A DNA stretch of 19,251 nucleotides from an uncultured Desulfovibrionaceae bacterium (GCA_947037905.1 CAMQUX010000006.1:1-19251), one strand, 5' to 3'. Counted from the first letter of the stretch, positions 1 through 7,313 are shown. Made by a program: numbers and translations. Notes: generated by a model not told the origin, from the sequence alone.

Positions 1-779
1 CTATGCTTGGCGCACGTCCACGATATATTACATGCGGGTATATAATCGAAGAAGGTTTTCTTATGAGTGAGCTTGAACTTATAGTTAAGTCCATGGGCGA
101 GAGCTGTAAGGAAGCAGGGGTTTTTGTGGTAACGGGCGATACAAAAGTAGTGCCTAAAGGTTGTGTGGATAAAATTTTTATTAACACAACAGGAATAGGG
201 GAGATTATAGCAAACCCAATGCCAGCAGGGAACATGGCAAAAGATGGTGATGTTGTAATTATAAGCGGAACAATGGGAGACCATGGTGTAAGTATTTTAG
301 CAAGTAGAAATGATTTGCAATTTGAAACACTTGTAGAGAGCGATAGTGCCTCTTTAAATCATATAATAGTACGACTTGTGGAGAATATTTCAGATATTCA
401 TGTACTGCGAGACCCAACAAGAGGCGGGCTTGCAACAACGCTTAATGAAATAGCTATAAGCTCGCAAGTATCTATAGTTTTAGAAGAAACTCAAATACCA
501 GTTAAAACGAGTGTAAAAGGTGTCTGTTCTTTCTTAGGTTTAGACCCTCTGTATTTAGCAAATGAAGGAAAATTTTTGTGTATTTTGGCAGAAAAAGATG
601 CAGAAAAAGCATTAGAGATAATACGAGCAGATAAACTAGGGAAAGATGCGTGTATTATAGGACGAGTAAAAAAGACAGGAGATGCGAATGCTAATGTGAG
701 TGTGTCATTGCAAACAGCATTAGGTGGCGAGCGTCTGCTTGGTATGTTAGAAGGTGAGCAACTGCCACGAATTTGTTAG
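1..779 (+). CDS. hypE: Hydrogenase maturation protein HypE, 3' part
   Basis: HypE works with HypF to build the cyanide ligands of the NiFe-hydrogenase active site. It dehydrates a carbamoyl group carried on its own C-terminal cysteine to a thiocyanate, using ATP. The visible part has the PurM/SelD-like ATP-binding fold signatures TGDTKVV and DPTRGGLATTLNE. It ends in PRIC, the family's C-terminal tetrapeptide with the modified cysteine, which separates it from SelD and PurM/ThiL. About 259 residues are present, against roughly 335 for the family. The ATG at position 3 lies inside the conserved MLGARPRYITCG stretch and is not the start; the gene is cut by the window edge. It runs toward cheV on the other strand and stops just before a shared terminator. 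No other hyp gene is visible, so an operon to the left is inferred only. Confidence 0.93.
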   Translation, partial: MLGARPRYITCGYIIEEGFLMSELELIVKSMGESCKEAGVFVVTGDTKVVPKGCVDKIFINTTGIGEIIANPMPAGNMAKDGDVVIISGTMGDHGVSILASRNDLQFETLVESDSASLNHIIVRLVENISDIHVLRDPTRGGLATTLNEIAISSQVSIVLEETQIPVKTSVKGVCSFLGLDPLYLANEGKFLCILAEKDAEKALEIIRADKLGKDACIIGRVKKTGDANANVSVSLQTALGGERLLGMLEGEQLPRIC

Positions 780-822
780 ATGTTGTAATTATTAGTTATG
801 ATTACATTTTAGGTATAGATAC

Positions 823-856
823 AAAAAAACGGACATATAAGTATGTCCGTTTTTTT
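823..856. terminator. Bidirectional intrinsic terminator between hypE and cheV
   Basis: This is a perfect 15-bp inverted repeat (823-837 pairing with 842-856) with the 4-base loop TAAG. The core ACGGACATA/TATGTCCGT is flanked by seven A on the left and seven T on the right, so on either strand the transcript forms a hairpin followed by a U run. It lies 43 bases after the hypE stop and 22 bases after the cheV stop, so it can end both convergent transcripts. Confidence 0.93.
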
Positions 857-878
857 ATTTTATTTAGCAAAGATATAA

Positions 879-1877
879 TTAGTTTTGTTTATCTGCTTCT
901 GCGTTTTCTTTTTCGTTATTTCCTTCGCCTTCCACAAGTTTAATAGCAAGTTTCACAAGATTTGCAAGCTCAGGTTTTGAAAGCTGTGCATTTGCACCAA
1001 CTGCCTCACCTTTATGACGTAAACTATCTGTTATAATAGAAGAAAATAAAATAACAGGTAGTTTTGCTAAGAAAGGATCATCTTTAATATTTTTTGTAAG
1101 ATTATGTCCGTCCATAGCTGGCATTTCGATATCAGAGATAACAATTTGAAAATAATCAGTAATTTGTTTATCTTCTTTCTGTGCTAAAGCCTTAGTTTCT
1201 AATAAGGTATTAAGACATTCGCGCCCGTTATTTGTAGCTGTTACTTTAAAGTTAGCGTTTCTCAAAATAGTTGCAATAATATTTTGTATGAAAAGAGAAT
1301 CGTCTGCAATTAACGCATGATATTCACTGTTTGCTTTTAGATTAGTATCAGTTTGTTTAAGTCCTGAAAGAACAGGATTAAATTCTGTAATAATTTTCTC
1401 TAAATCAAGAATAAGAGTAAGGTGATCCTGTATGTGTATTGTGCCTGTGATACAGTTAGTATGCATAGCTGCAACAAAATCACTAGGGGGCGCAACCGCT
1501 TCCCAACTGATACGGTGAATTCTGTTCACTCCAGAAACTAAAAATGCAGTAACTACTTGGTTGAATTCAGTAACAATAACTTTCGGACTAACAGAATCTT
1601 GTCTTTTTTTACCAAGCCATGAGCAAAGATCAATAAGAGGGATGATTTTGTCTCTCAAGTTAAAAGCGCCCATAACTGCTGGATTTTTTTGTCCTGGTAA
1701 TGCAGTAATGTCTGGCAAATTAATAATCTCAAGAACCTTAGCGACGTTTATGCCATAGTTTCCTTGATAGATTTCTTCATTTCCATCAGCGCCCTGTATT
1801 TTTTCCTCGATGAAAAATTCAACAACTTCAAGCTCGTTCGTTCCAGCCTCAAGTAAGATATTAGTAAGTTGTGACAT
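879..1877 (-). CDS. cheV: Chemotaxis coupling protein CheV (CheW + receiver domains)
   Basis: CheV links chemoreceptors to the CheA kinase, and its phosphorylatable receiver domain tunes that coupling. Of 332 residues, about 15-165 form a CheW-like domain (YGINVAKVLEII, GAFNLRDKIIPLIDL). Residues 186-315 form a response-regulator receiver with the acidic pair D192/D193, phospho-acceptor D249 in ISDIEMPAMDG, S279/S280 and K301. The C-terminus is a short charged tail rich in Glu, Asn and Lys. The start ATG has AAGGAA seven bases upstream. No cheA, cheW or receptor gene is nearby, so this is a stand-alone chemotaxis gene, a common arrangement for cheV. Its presence suggests that the organism is motile or keeps a chemosensory array, which is inference. 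It is the last of three leftward genes but has its own 240-base upstream region with a tandem repeat. Confidence 0.93.
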   Translation of the reverse strand: MSQLTNILLEAGTNELEVVEFFIEEKIQGADGNEEIYQGNYGINVAKVLEIINLPDITALPGQKNPAVMGAFNLRDKIIPLIDLCSWLGKKRQDSVSPKVIVTEFNQVVTAFLVSGVNRIHRISWEAVAPPSDFVAAMHTNCITGTIHIQDHLTLILDLEKIITEFNPVLSGLKQTDTNLKANSEYHALIADDSLFIQNIIATILRNANFKVTATNNGRECLNTLLETKALAQKEDKQITDYFQIVISDIEMPAMDGHNLTKNIKDDPFLAKLPVILFSSIITDSLRHKGEAVGANAQLSKPELANLVKLAIKLVEGEGNNEKENAEADKQN

Positions 1878-1970
1878 AGAATAATTCCTTATTGATAGAT
1901 AGAAAAATATGCGTTTTTTATTTTAGAAAGTAGCCGCATCATATAATCCGAAAATAGAGTATATTTACAT

Positions 1971-2014
1971 TATATTCATGTTTGGCATGCACTATATTCA
2001 TGTTTGATATGCAT
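1971..2014. repeat. 22-bp tandem repeat upstream of cheV
   Basis: Two adjacent 22-base units lie here: TATATTCATGTTTGGCATGCAC (1971-1992, with the half TATATTCATGTTTG shared exactly) and a second copy at 1993-2014 that differs at three positions (GGCATGCAC becomes GATATGCAT). The repeats sit 94 to 137 bases upstream of the cheV start and about 100 bases beyond the ispH stop. Each contains a GCATGC- or ATGCAT-like palindromic core. They could be paired regulator sites or a neutral duplication. Confidence 0.7.
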
Positions 2015-2117
2015 TATGTAAAATACTTTTATAATATTGTATATACTTATATATCGACACTTTTTATTCTAGCTATAGTGATTAGCATCAAAAAAATTGA
2101 TTTTTTTTATTTATGAA

Positions 2118-2960
2118 TTAGAAAGCCGTTAAAAAAGCTTCGATTTTATCTATAAGATATTTTGGAGTTGATGCTCCAGCTGTTAGCCCGATTACTTTAT
2201 ATTGTTTTAGTAAGTCTAAGGGAATATTTTCTATACTTTCAATATGTATCGCTGGTGTTCCAATATTTTCTATAACACTCACAAGTCTACGGGTGTTTGC
2301 ACTTTCTTTCCCACCGACAATAATACAAAAATCTGTTTTTTTTGCTATTTCAACTGCTTCTAATTGCCGTCTTTGCGTCGCATGACAAATGGTATCAAGG
2401 ATAGTGAGCTTATATGGCAAAATAGCTTGAAGGTGTTCTATAATATCATTGTAATGTTCTTTATCTTGCGTGGTTTGCGCTGCAAGAAAATACTGTGATT
2501 TTTTTTCTATGAGCATACTTTGTAGTTCTTGTAAATTTTCAAATACAATGGAGTTATAACTATAACTAAGTAGCCCTAGAACTTCAGGATGCTCTTTTTC
2601 ACCATAGAGTAGTAATGTATTTTCTTTTGTTGAGTGCTGTGCAATGGCATTTTGAGCTTTTTTTACTTTTGGACAGGTGGCATCAATAATAGTAATATTC
2701 TCTTCGAGTAATTTCTTTTCAATATCTTGAGGAATCCCATGCGCCCTGACAATTGCTGTAGCAGGAGAGTTTATATTATCTCCCTTTTTTGCAAGAAGAA
2801 CTCCTTTTTTAAAATACGTATCAAGCACTTGAGGATTATGAATAATAGCACCAAGCATGTATAAAGGCTCTGTGTTTTGATTTAACGCAGAATCGAGTTT
2901 TTGTAAGGCAAGATCAACTCCCATACAGAATCCAGCAGTTTTTGCACGATAAATTTTCAT
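2118..2960 (-). CDS. ispH: 4-hydroxy-3-methylbut-2-enyl diphosphate reductase IspH (LytB)
   Basis: IspH is the last enzyme of the MEP pathway. It reductively removes the hydroxyl of HMBPP to give isopentenyl and dimethylallyl diphosphate, using a 4Fe-4S cluster. The cluster cysteines are visible at C12 (AGFCMGV), C96 (DATCPKV) and C192 (DTICHATQRRQ). Substrate-binding residues include H41 (IIHNPQV), H74 (RAHGIP), H124 and the proton-relay E126 (KEHPEVLG), and T164 (QTTQ). The SxN-type motif appears as ESANTRRL near 219. At 280 residues it is normal for the short bacterial form, with no fused S1 domain. The start has AGGG seven bases upstream and gives the canonical MKIYRAKTAGFC N-terminus. 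It lies 103 bases downstream of dus on the same strand; I see no clear promoter between them, so co-transcription is possible. Confidence 0.97.
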   Translation of the reverse strand: MKIYRAKTAGFCMGVDLALQKLDSALNQNTEPLYMLGAIIHNPQVLDTYFKKGVLLAKKGDNINSPATAIVRAHGIPQDIEKKLLEENITIIDATCPKVKKAQNAIAQHSTKENTLLLYGEKEHPEVLGLLSYSYNSIVFENLQELQSMLIEKKSQYFLAAQTTQDKEHYNDIIEHLQAILPYKLTILDTICHATQRRQLEAVEIAKKTDFCIIVGGKESANTRRLVSVIENIGTPAIHIESIENIPLDLLKQYKVIGLTAGASTPKYLIDKIEAFLTAF

Positions 2961-3063
2961 AAAAAGACCCTAAAAGTAAAAATAGTAACTAAAAATAAAG
3001 GAATAACACTTTCAAAATAAAAGAGAAAAGCTGTGAAAAGAATGATTTATGAAAAAAGAAAAA

Positions 3064-4053
3064 TTAATCCGATTCTATGAAAATATCCAAAGACGCAACA
3101 GCATGCGCAAGCGTTAAAAGTTCTTCCCATGTTTCGCAACTAGCCATTTGAGAGCGAAGAATTTTAATTTTATTAAATCCTTTTGCATAACGAGGCGCAA
3201 AAGAACGAATTCTTCGTAGCGCAGCGGGAGAATCATCAAAATGTTTATAAAGAGTTATATGCTCAATTAAAAGTTTTGACAGCTCAGTGGGTGTAAAAGT
3301 ATGAATTGGCTCGTTGTTAAGTAATTTATTATACTGCGCAAAAATAGTAGGATTATATAAAGCCCCTCGAGCAAACATAAGAGTATCAGCATTTGTTTCT
3401 GTAATACACCGAACGCCGTCTTCAGCAGTAAAAAGATCTCCACTAGCAATAATCGGCAGATTTACGTGCTCTTTTAGTTTTGCAATGCACTCCCAGCGAG
3501 CATGCCCAGAAAAAAGCTCTTTCGCGTAACGAGGATGCAGAGTTATCCACGCAACCCCCACATCTTCTAACTTTTTTGCCACATCAAGATAATTCTCTTG
3601 CGACTCATCAGGCCCGAGCCTAATCTTTATCCCAACAGCATGCTCTCCAGCAGATTTAACCATGCTTTTTGCAATGCTAATAAGTCGAGGTACATCCCAT
3701 AAAAGAGCAGCTCCGCTACCAGATTTTAAAACTTTTCGCACCGAACAACCAGCATTCAAATCAAAAAAAGAAAATCCTCGCTCTTTAAGTAAAGGAATAG
3801 CTTGTTCAAAAAGTGGCGCATCGGGTCCAAAAAGTTGCAAAACAAGTGGCGTGTCGTCTTTATGAGTAGCTAAAAGTTTTTGCGTGCCCCTATTTTGATG
3901 AAAAAGCCCTTTAACGCTCACCATTTCAGTGCAAACAACATGAGCTCCATGTTTTTTGGCAAGGAGTCTAAATGGCAGATCTGAATAGCCCGCAAGGGGA
4001 GCAAGCCAAGGTTTATCTTTTTCAAAAAGGAGTCTTTGTTGATTTGTATTCAC
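3064..4053 (-). CDS. dus: tRNA-dihydrouridine synthase (Dus family)
   Basis: Dus enzymes use FMN and NADPH to reduce specific uridines in the D-loop of tRNA to dihydrouridine. The protein has 329 residues: a TIM-barrel N-terminal domain (LAPLAGYSDLPFR near 18; LQLFG near 72) and a helical C-terminal tRNA-binding domain from about 245. The catalytic cysteine is C103 in FDLNAGCSVRKVLKSGSG. Further signatures are K143 and R145 (IKIRLG), H173 and R175 (LHPRYA), and IASGDLF near 201-207, where many family members have NGD. The exact subfamily (DusA, B or C, hence target position) cannot be settled by eye; the NAGCSVRKVLKSGSGA block is DusB-like. The start is GTG at 4051-4053. An in-frame stop at 4069-4071 lies just upstream, with no other start codon between, and the next Met is residue 44. 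No Shine-Dalgarno is visible. Confidence 0.92.
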   Translation of the reverse strand: MNTNQQRLLFEKDKPWLAPLAGYSDLPFRLLAKKHGAHVVCTEMVSVKGLFHQNRGTQKLLATHKDDTPLVLQLFGPDAPLFEQAIPLLKERGFSFFDLNAGCSVRKVLKSGSGAALLWDVPRLISIAKSMVKSAGEHAVGIKIRLGPDESQENYLDVAKKLEDVGVAWITLHPRYAKELFSGHARWECIAKLKEHVNLPIIASGDLFTAEDGVRCITETNADTLMFARGALYNPTIFAQYNKLLNNEPIHTFTPTELSKLLIEHITLYKHFDDSPAALRRIRSFAPRYAKGFNKIKILRSQMASCETWEELLTLAHAVASLDIFIESD

Positions 4054-4061
4054 ATGTAGAA

Positions 4062-4088
4062 AGTATAATTAGTGAGAAAATAGTGCAA
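4062..4088 (-). promoter_or_regulatory. Possible promoter of dus
   Basis: Read leftward, a -35-like TTGCAC (4088-4083) is followed after 15 bases by TATACT (4067-4062). The -10 is good, but the -35 is weak and the spacer short. Initiation would fall near 4055, almost at the GTG start at 4053, giving a transcript with little or no leader. That fits the missing Shine-Dalgarno. This is prediction by eye. Confidence 0.4.
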
Positions 4089-4432
4089 GTTTTTATTTTC
4101 ATCTTAGATAAAAGAGTATTTTTTTAGAGCTAGCTGAGTACTACAGTAAAGTTACTTACAAAAAGTAGAAAATAGAGCGGGTGTGTTAAGCTATTTGCTT
4201 TGTCTATATAATGTAGTAAATGTTAAGATAATCTCCTTTATACTATTGCTTGCTGTGTAAATACTTGTATTAAATAGGGATAGTAGAGAAATAGTTCTGT
4301 TTAAAGTATTTGCAAAAAAGCAAAAACGAGTACTATTATAAAGTTTGAAAGGGAGAGAGTGGCACAAAGGGGTAAGAGAGGGAAAAAAATCCAAACTTTT
4401 CCATATTTTTTTCAAAAAATGCAAAAAAGAGC

Positions 4433-4461
4433 TTGCAAAAGATTAGCGTACAGAGTAAAAG
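4433..4461 (+). promoter_or_regulatory. Possible sigma-70-type promoter of the tRNA-tuf cluster
   Basis: TTGCAA (4433-4438), an exact 17-base spacer and TAAAAG (4456-4461) precede the first tRNA, predicting a start near 4468, a few bases before the mature 5' end at 4473. Both hexamers match 4 of 6 consensus bases. A/T runs directly upstream could act as an UP element. Called by eye only. Confidence 0.45.
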
Positions 4462-4472
4462 ACACTAATCGA

Positions 4473-4547
4473 GCTGGCGTAGCTCAACGGTAGAGCAACG
4501 GATTTGTAATCCGTTGGTTGCGGGTTCAAATCCCATCGCCAGCTCCA
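4473..4547 (+). tRNA. tRNA-Thr (anticodon TGT)
   Basis: This is a 75-base cloverleaf. The acceptor GCTGGCG pairs with CGCCAGC, the discriminator is T and CCA is encoded (4545-4547). The anticodon stem ACGGA/TCCGT holds loop TTTGTAA, so the anticodon is TGT and reads ACA-type Thr codons. The T-arm has GGTTCAAATCC. It is the first of four tRNAs before tuf, matching the thrU position of the E. coli tufB cluster. Confidence 0.97.
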
Positions 4548-4564
4548 TTTCTTGTTTTTTACCA

Positions 4565-4650
4565 GGTGGGGTTCCCGAGTGGCCAAAGGGATCAGACTGT
4601 AAATCTGCTGGTGTACACCTTCGGAGGTTCGAATCCTCCCCCCACCACCA
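4565..4650 (+). tRNA. tRNA-Tyr (anticodon GTA)
   Basis: This is an 86-base class II tRNA with a long variable arm. The acceptor GGTGGGG pairs with CCCCACC, the discriminator is A and CCA is encoded (4648-4650). The anticodon stem TCAGA/TCTG(C) holds loop CTGTAAA, giving GTA. The T-arm GGAGGTTCGAATCCTCC is perfect. It follows tRNA-Thr after 17 bases and corresponds to tyrU in the classical cluster. Confidence 0.97.
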
Positions 4651-4669
4651 CAAAAAACATGCTGTAGGA

Positions 4670-4686
4670 GGTGAACATTGTTCACT
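4670..4686 (+). other. Small hairpin in the tRNA-Tyr to tRNA-Gly spacer
   Basis: GTGAAC (4671-4676) and GTTCAC (4680-4685) form a 6-bp stem with a 3-base loop, extendable by one G-U pair. It has no U run, so it is not a terminator. It may help processing of the polycistronic tRNA precursor, or it may be chance. Confidence 0.35.
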
Positions 4687-4708
4687 GTTCGGACTACAAA
4701 TAATACTA

Positions 4709-4784
4709 GCGGGAATAGCTCAATTGGTAGAGCATCAGCCTTCCAAGCTGAGGGTTGCGAGTTCGAGTCTCGTTTCCCGCTCCA
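4709..4784 (+). tRNA. tRNA-Gly (anticodon TCC)
   Basis: This is a 76-base cloverleaf. The acceptor GCGGGAA pairs with TTCCCGC, the discriminator is T and CCA is encoded (4782-4784). The anticodon stem TCAGC/GCTGA holds loop CTTCCAA, giving TCC for GGA/GGG codons. The T-arm has GCGAGTTCGAGTCTCGT. Third tRNA of the cluster, corresponding to glyT. Confidence 0.97.
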
Positions 4785-4829
4785 GTACTAAAACTGGTAG
4801 GTCTTGTATTATCCCCCCTACGCATTTTT

Positions 4830-4905
<76 letters not shown>

Positions 4906-4942
4906 TGATTCATATATTTTTTTTAAAAGAGGGAGTTTAGCA

Positions 4943-6139
4943 ATGGGTAAAGCAAAATTTGAACGCGGTAAACCACACGTTAACATCGGAACAATTGGTC
5001 ATATTGACCATGGTAAAACAACTCTAACAGCAGCGATTACAAAAGTTGCAGGTATCGTTTACGGTGGTGGTAAATACGTAGCATACGACGAAATCGATAA
5101 AGCGCCAGAAGAAAAAGAGCGTGGAATCACAATCGCAACAGCACACGTTGAGTACGAAACAAACAATCGTCATTATGCACACGTTGATTGCCCAGGCCAT
5201 GCTGATTATATCAAAAATATGATCACAGGTGCTGCACAAATGGACGGAGCTATTCTAGTTGTTGCGGCAACAGATGGTCCTATGCCACAAACACGTGAGC
5301 ACATCCTTTTAGGTCGCCAAGTTGGTGTTCCACAAATGGTTGTTTTCTTAAATAAATGTGACATGGTTGATGATGAAGAATTATTAGAATTAGTAGAATT
5401 AGAAGTTCGTGAACTTCTTTCTAAATATGGTTTTCCTGGAGACGATTGTCCAGTAATACAAGGTTCAGCTTTAAAAGCATTGGACATTACTTCTGGAGAT
5501 GATGCAGCAGCAAAGCCTATATTAGATCTTTTAGAAGCTTGTGATACTTTCATTCCAGATCCTGAACGCGATATCGATATGCCTTTCCTACTTCCTATTG
5601 AAGATGTATTCTCAATATCAGGTCGTGGAACTGTTGTAACAGGTCGTGTAGAGCGCGGAATCGTAAACGTAGGTGATGAAGTTGAAATAGTAGGGATTCG
5701 TCCAACTGTTAAAACAACATGTACTGGTGTTGAAATGTTCCGTAAGCTTTTAGATCGTGGAGAAGCAGGCGATAACGTAGGTGTTCTTTTACGTGGAACA
5801 AAACGTGACGAAGTAGAACGTGGACAAGTACTTTGTAAACCAGGTTCACTTTCCCCTCATACAAAATTCAAAGCAGAAGTATATATTCTATCAAAAGATG
5901 AAGGTGGTCGTCATACACCATTCTTTAGTGGCTATCGCCCACAATTCTATTTCCGTACAACAGATATCACTGGTATCGTAGGATTAGAAGATGGCGTAGA
6001 AATGGTTATGCCTGGTGATAACGCAACTTTTATAGTAGAACTTATCAACCCAATAGCTATGGAAACAGGTCTTCGCTTCGCTATTCGTGAAGGTGGCCGT
6101 ACTGTAGGTGCTGGAGTTGTTACAACAATCGTGGAGTAA
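4943..6139 (+). CDS. tuf: Translation elongation factor EF-Tu
   Basis: EF-Tu is the GTPase that delivers aminoacyl-tRNA to the ribosome A site. The protein has 398 residues, a normal length. The G domain carries the P-loop GHIDHGKT (19-26), ERGITIAT with switch I T63, DCPGH (82-86) with catalytic H86, and NKCD (137-140), followed by GSALKAL (G5). Domains II and III follow from about 210, with RGTVVTGRVERG and the conserved C-terminus FAIREGGRTVGAGVVTTIVE. The P-loop has Ile where most bacteria have Val; I associate that with Desulfovibrio-type EF-Tu. The Shine-Dalgarno GAGGGAG (4929-4935) lies 7 bases before ATG. It follows four tRNAs and its end overlaps the ribosome site of rpmG, so the gene is embedded in a long transcript. 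Confidence 0.99.
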   Translation: MGKAKFERGKPHVNIGTIGHIDHGKTTLTAAITKVAGIVYGGGKYVAYDEIDKAPEEKERGITIATAHVEYETNNRHYAHVDCPGHADYIKNMITGAAQMDGAILVVAATDGPMPQTREHILLGRQVGVPQMVVFLNKCDMVDDEELLELVELEVRELLSKYGFPGDDCPVIQGSALKALDITSGDDAAAKPILDLLEACDTFIPDPERDIDMPFLLPIEDVFSISGRGTVVTGRVERGIVNVGDEVEIVGIRPTVKTTCTGVEMFRKLLDRGEAGDNVGVLLRGTKRDEVERGQVLCKPGSLSPHTKFKAEVYILSKDEGGRHTPFFSGYRPQFYFRTTDITGIVGLEDGVEMVMPGDNATFIVELINPIAMETGLRFAIREGGRTVGAGVVTTIVE

Positions 6140-6145
6140 ATTCTA

Positions 6146-6295
6146 ATGCGGATAAATATACAGTTGCAATGTTCTGAGTGTAAACGACGTAATTATGCAA
6201 CAGGAAAAAATAAAAAAAATACTACAGGTAGAATAGAGCTTATGAAATACTGTCCTTTCGATAGAAAGCACACACTTCATAAAGAATCTAAGTAG
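6146..6295 (+). CDS. rpmG: 50S ribosomal protein L33
   Basis: This 49-codon gene encodes L33, a small large-subunit protein near the E site. The product begins MRINIQLQCSECKRRNY, has the KNKKNTTGRIEL block, and ends KYCPFDRKHTLHKESK, a full-length L33. C9, C12 and C36 are present, but the position of the fourth zinc-type cysteine is Asp (CPFD rather than CPxC), so classical four-cysteine zinc binding is not intact. The ribosome site GGAG (6132-6135) lies inside the last codons of tuf, whose stop is six bases before this ATG; translational coupling is likely. The order tuf, rpmG, tRNA-Trp, secE is a known arrangement in many bacteria. Confidence 0.93.
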   Translation: MRINIQLQCSECKRRNYATGKNKKNTTGRIELMKYCPFDRKHTLHKESK

Positions 6296-6309
6296 TATAA
6301 CATATTTGC

Positions 6310-6386
6310 AGGGGTGTAACTCTAACGGCTAGAGTGCCGGTCTCCAAAACCGGAAGTTGTGGGTTCGAATCCCTCTACCCCTGCCA
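6310..6386 (+). tRNA. tRNA-Trp (anticodon CCA)
   Basis: This is a 77-base cloverleaf. The acceptor AGGGGTG pairs with TACCCCT (last pair G-U), the discriminator is G and CCA is encoded (6384-6386). The anticodon stem CCGGT/ACCGG holds loop CTCCAAA, giving CCA. The T-arm has GTGGGTTCGAATCCCTC. It lies between rpmG and secE, 22 bases before the secE start, so tRNA excision would cleave the mRNA here. Confidence 0.97.
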
Positions 6387-6408
6387 TTTTAAGTTAAATG
6401 GAAATCCA

Positions 6409-6675
6409 ATGTCTAAAAAAGAACCAAAGCTAAATTCTCCACATTCTGCTGAGTCTGATAAAGTCGGTCCAGTAGCTAAGGTTGCAGAGAAAGCGCGCGA
6501 GTTTAAAGATTTTTTTAATGAGTCTCAGGTTGAAATCCGTAAGGTAGTTTGGCCGACTCGTAAAGAAACACTTATGACTTGTGTGGCTGTTGCAGTGTTA
6601 GTTGTGATAATGTCTTTGTTTTTAGGTGTGGTGGATTTGGGACTCTCTAGCTTGGTAGAGTGGATCCTTTCTTAA
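6409..6675 (+). CDS. secE: Preprotein translocase subunit SecE
   Basis: SecE clamps SecY in the SecYEG protein-conducting channel of the inner membrane. The product has 88 residues: a charged cytoplasmic N-terminal stretch (about 1-50), the conserved amphipathic segment FFNESQVEIRKVVWPTRKET (about 40-59), and one C-terminal membrane segment (about 62-85, AVAVLVVIMSLFLGVV). This is the single-span type, shorter than the three-span E. coli protein. The frame is open upstream into tRNA-Trp, but a start at 6334 would translate the tRNA, so the ATG at 6409 is chosen. Its ribosome site is weak (GGA about seven bases upstream). nusG follows after 31 bases, the usual pairing. Confidence 0.95.
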   Translation: MSKKEPKLNSPHSAESDKVGPVAKVAEKAREFKDFFNESQVEIRKVVWPTRKETLMTCVAVAVLVVIMSLFLGVVDLGLSSLVEWILS

Positions 6676-6706
6676 GGCTTTACAAAAAGAGCAAAAGGGA
6701 AACGAA

Positions 6707-7276
6707 ATGGAAGAAAATGCTGACATCATATTAGATGAAGATAGACCAGCTCGTTGGTATATAGTGCACACTTATTCAGGCTTTGAGCAGCGTGTGGAAA
6801 AAACCATACAAGAAATGATGCGAACAGGTCAAGATGACGGATTAGTGAAGCAAGTAATTATGCCTACTGAGAAAGTTATAGAACTTTCAAAGAACGGAGA
6901 AAAACGTTCTTCAACAAGAAAGTTTTATCCTGGTTATATAATGGTGCAAATGATATTAACAGACGCATCATGGCATTTAATCCAATCAATTCCTCGAGTG
7001 ACAGGTTTTGTGGGTGGTAAGAATCGACCAACTCCTATGCCTAATAGAGAGGCTGAAAAAATCCTACAAATGATGGATAGTTGTCAAGATCAACCGCGTC
7101 CGAAATTCAGTTTCGATCGTGGGGATGAAGTTCGAGTAGTGGATGGTCCTTTTAGCGGATTTAACGGAAGCGTTGAAGATGTTAACTATGATAAGGGTAA
7201 ATTAAAAGTATCCGTATCAATTTTTGGGCGCCAAACTCCAGTAGAACTTGATTTTGTTCAAGTTGAAAAATGTTAA
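6707..7276 (+). CDS. nusG: Transcription termination/antitermination factor NusG
   Basis: NusG binds RNA polymerase through its N-terminal domain, suppresses pausing, and links polymerase to Rho or to ribosomal protein S10 through its KOW domain. The product has 189 residues (family about 180). The NGN domain starts at RWYIVHTYSGFEQRVEKTI (about 16-34) and includes FYPGYIMVQM and PRVTGFVGG. The KOW domain covers about 135-188 with RGDEVRVVDGPFSGFNGSVE. The first 15 residues are an acidic extension. AAGGGA lies 6 bases before the ATG. It sits between secE and rplK, so it shares the transcript with the ribosomal proteins and with its partner RNA polymerase. Confidence 0.98.
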   Translation: MEENADIILDEDRPARWYIVHTYSGFEQRVEKTIQEMMRTGQDDGLVKQVIMPTEKVIELSKNGEKRSSTRKFYPGYIMVQMILTDASWHLIQSIPRVTGFVGGKNRPTPMPNREAEKILQMMDSCQDQPRPKFSFDRGDEVRVVDGPFSGFNGSVEDVNYDKGKLKVSVSIFGRQTPVELDFVQVEKC

Positions 7277-7313
7277 GAATTCTCGAATTGAAATCCTTAG
7301 AGGGTAAAAAATA

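Larger units (their letters stand above)
4054..4472. other. Divergent intergenic region between dus and the tRNA-tuf cluster
   Basis: This spacer of 419 bases is strongly AT-rich. Apart from a candidate promoter at each end I see no gene in it. The only longer reading frame (leftward, 4191-4424, 77 codons) has no ribosome site and a Phe/Ser/Leu-rich product typical of random AT-rich DNA. The length and A/T runs (for example 4405-4430) would suit upstream activation of a stable-RNA promoter, which is inference. Confidence 0.5.

Noticed and set aside
1900..1970. Flagellar sigma-28-like promoter before cheV
   Set aside because: A TAAA box and a GATTATAT-like element exist with roughly right spacing, but the -10 matches only about half the consensus. 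Not strong enough to call.
2088..2115. Terminator after ispH
   Set aside because: Only a weak A/T stem (ATCAA/TTGAT) among T runs is visible. It is not distinct from background in such AT-rich DNA.
4191..4424. Leftward 77-codon reading frame in the dus-tRNA spacer
   Set aside because: There is no ribosome site. The composition is that of random AT-rich DNA and no motif is recognisable.
6334..6408. N-terminal extension of secE
   Set aside because: The first 25 codons would translate tRNA-Trp; the conserved protein begins at ATG 6409.
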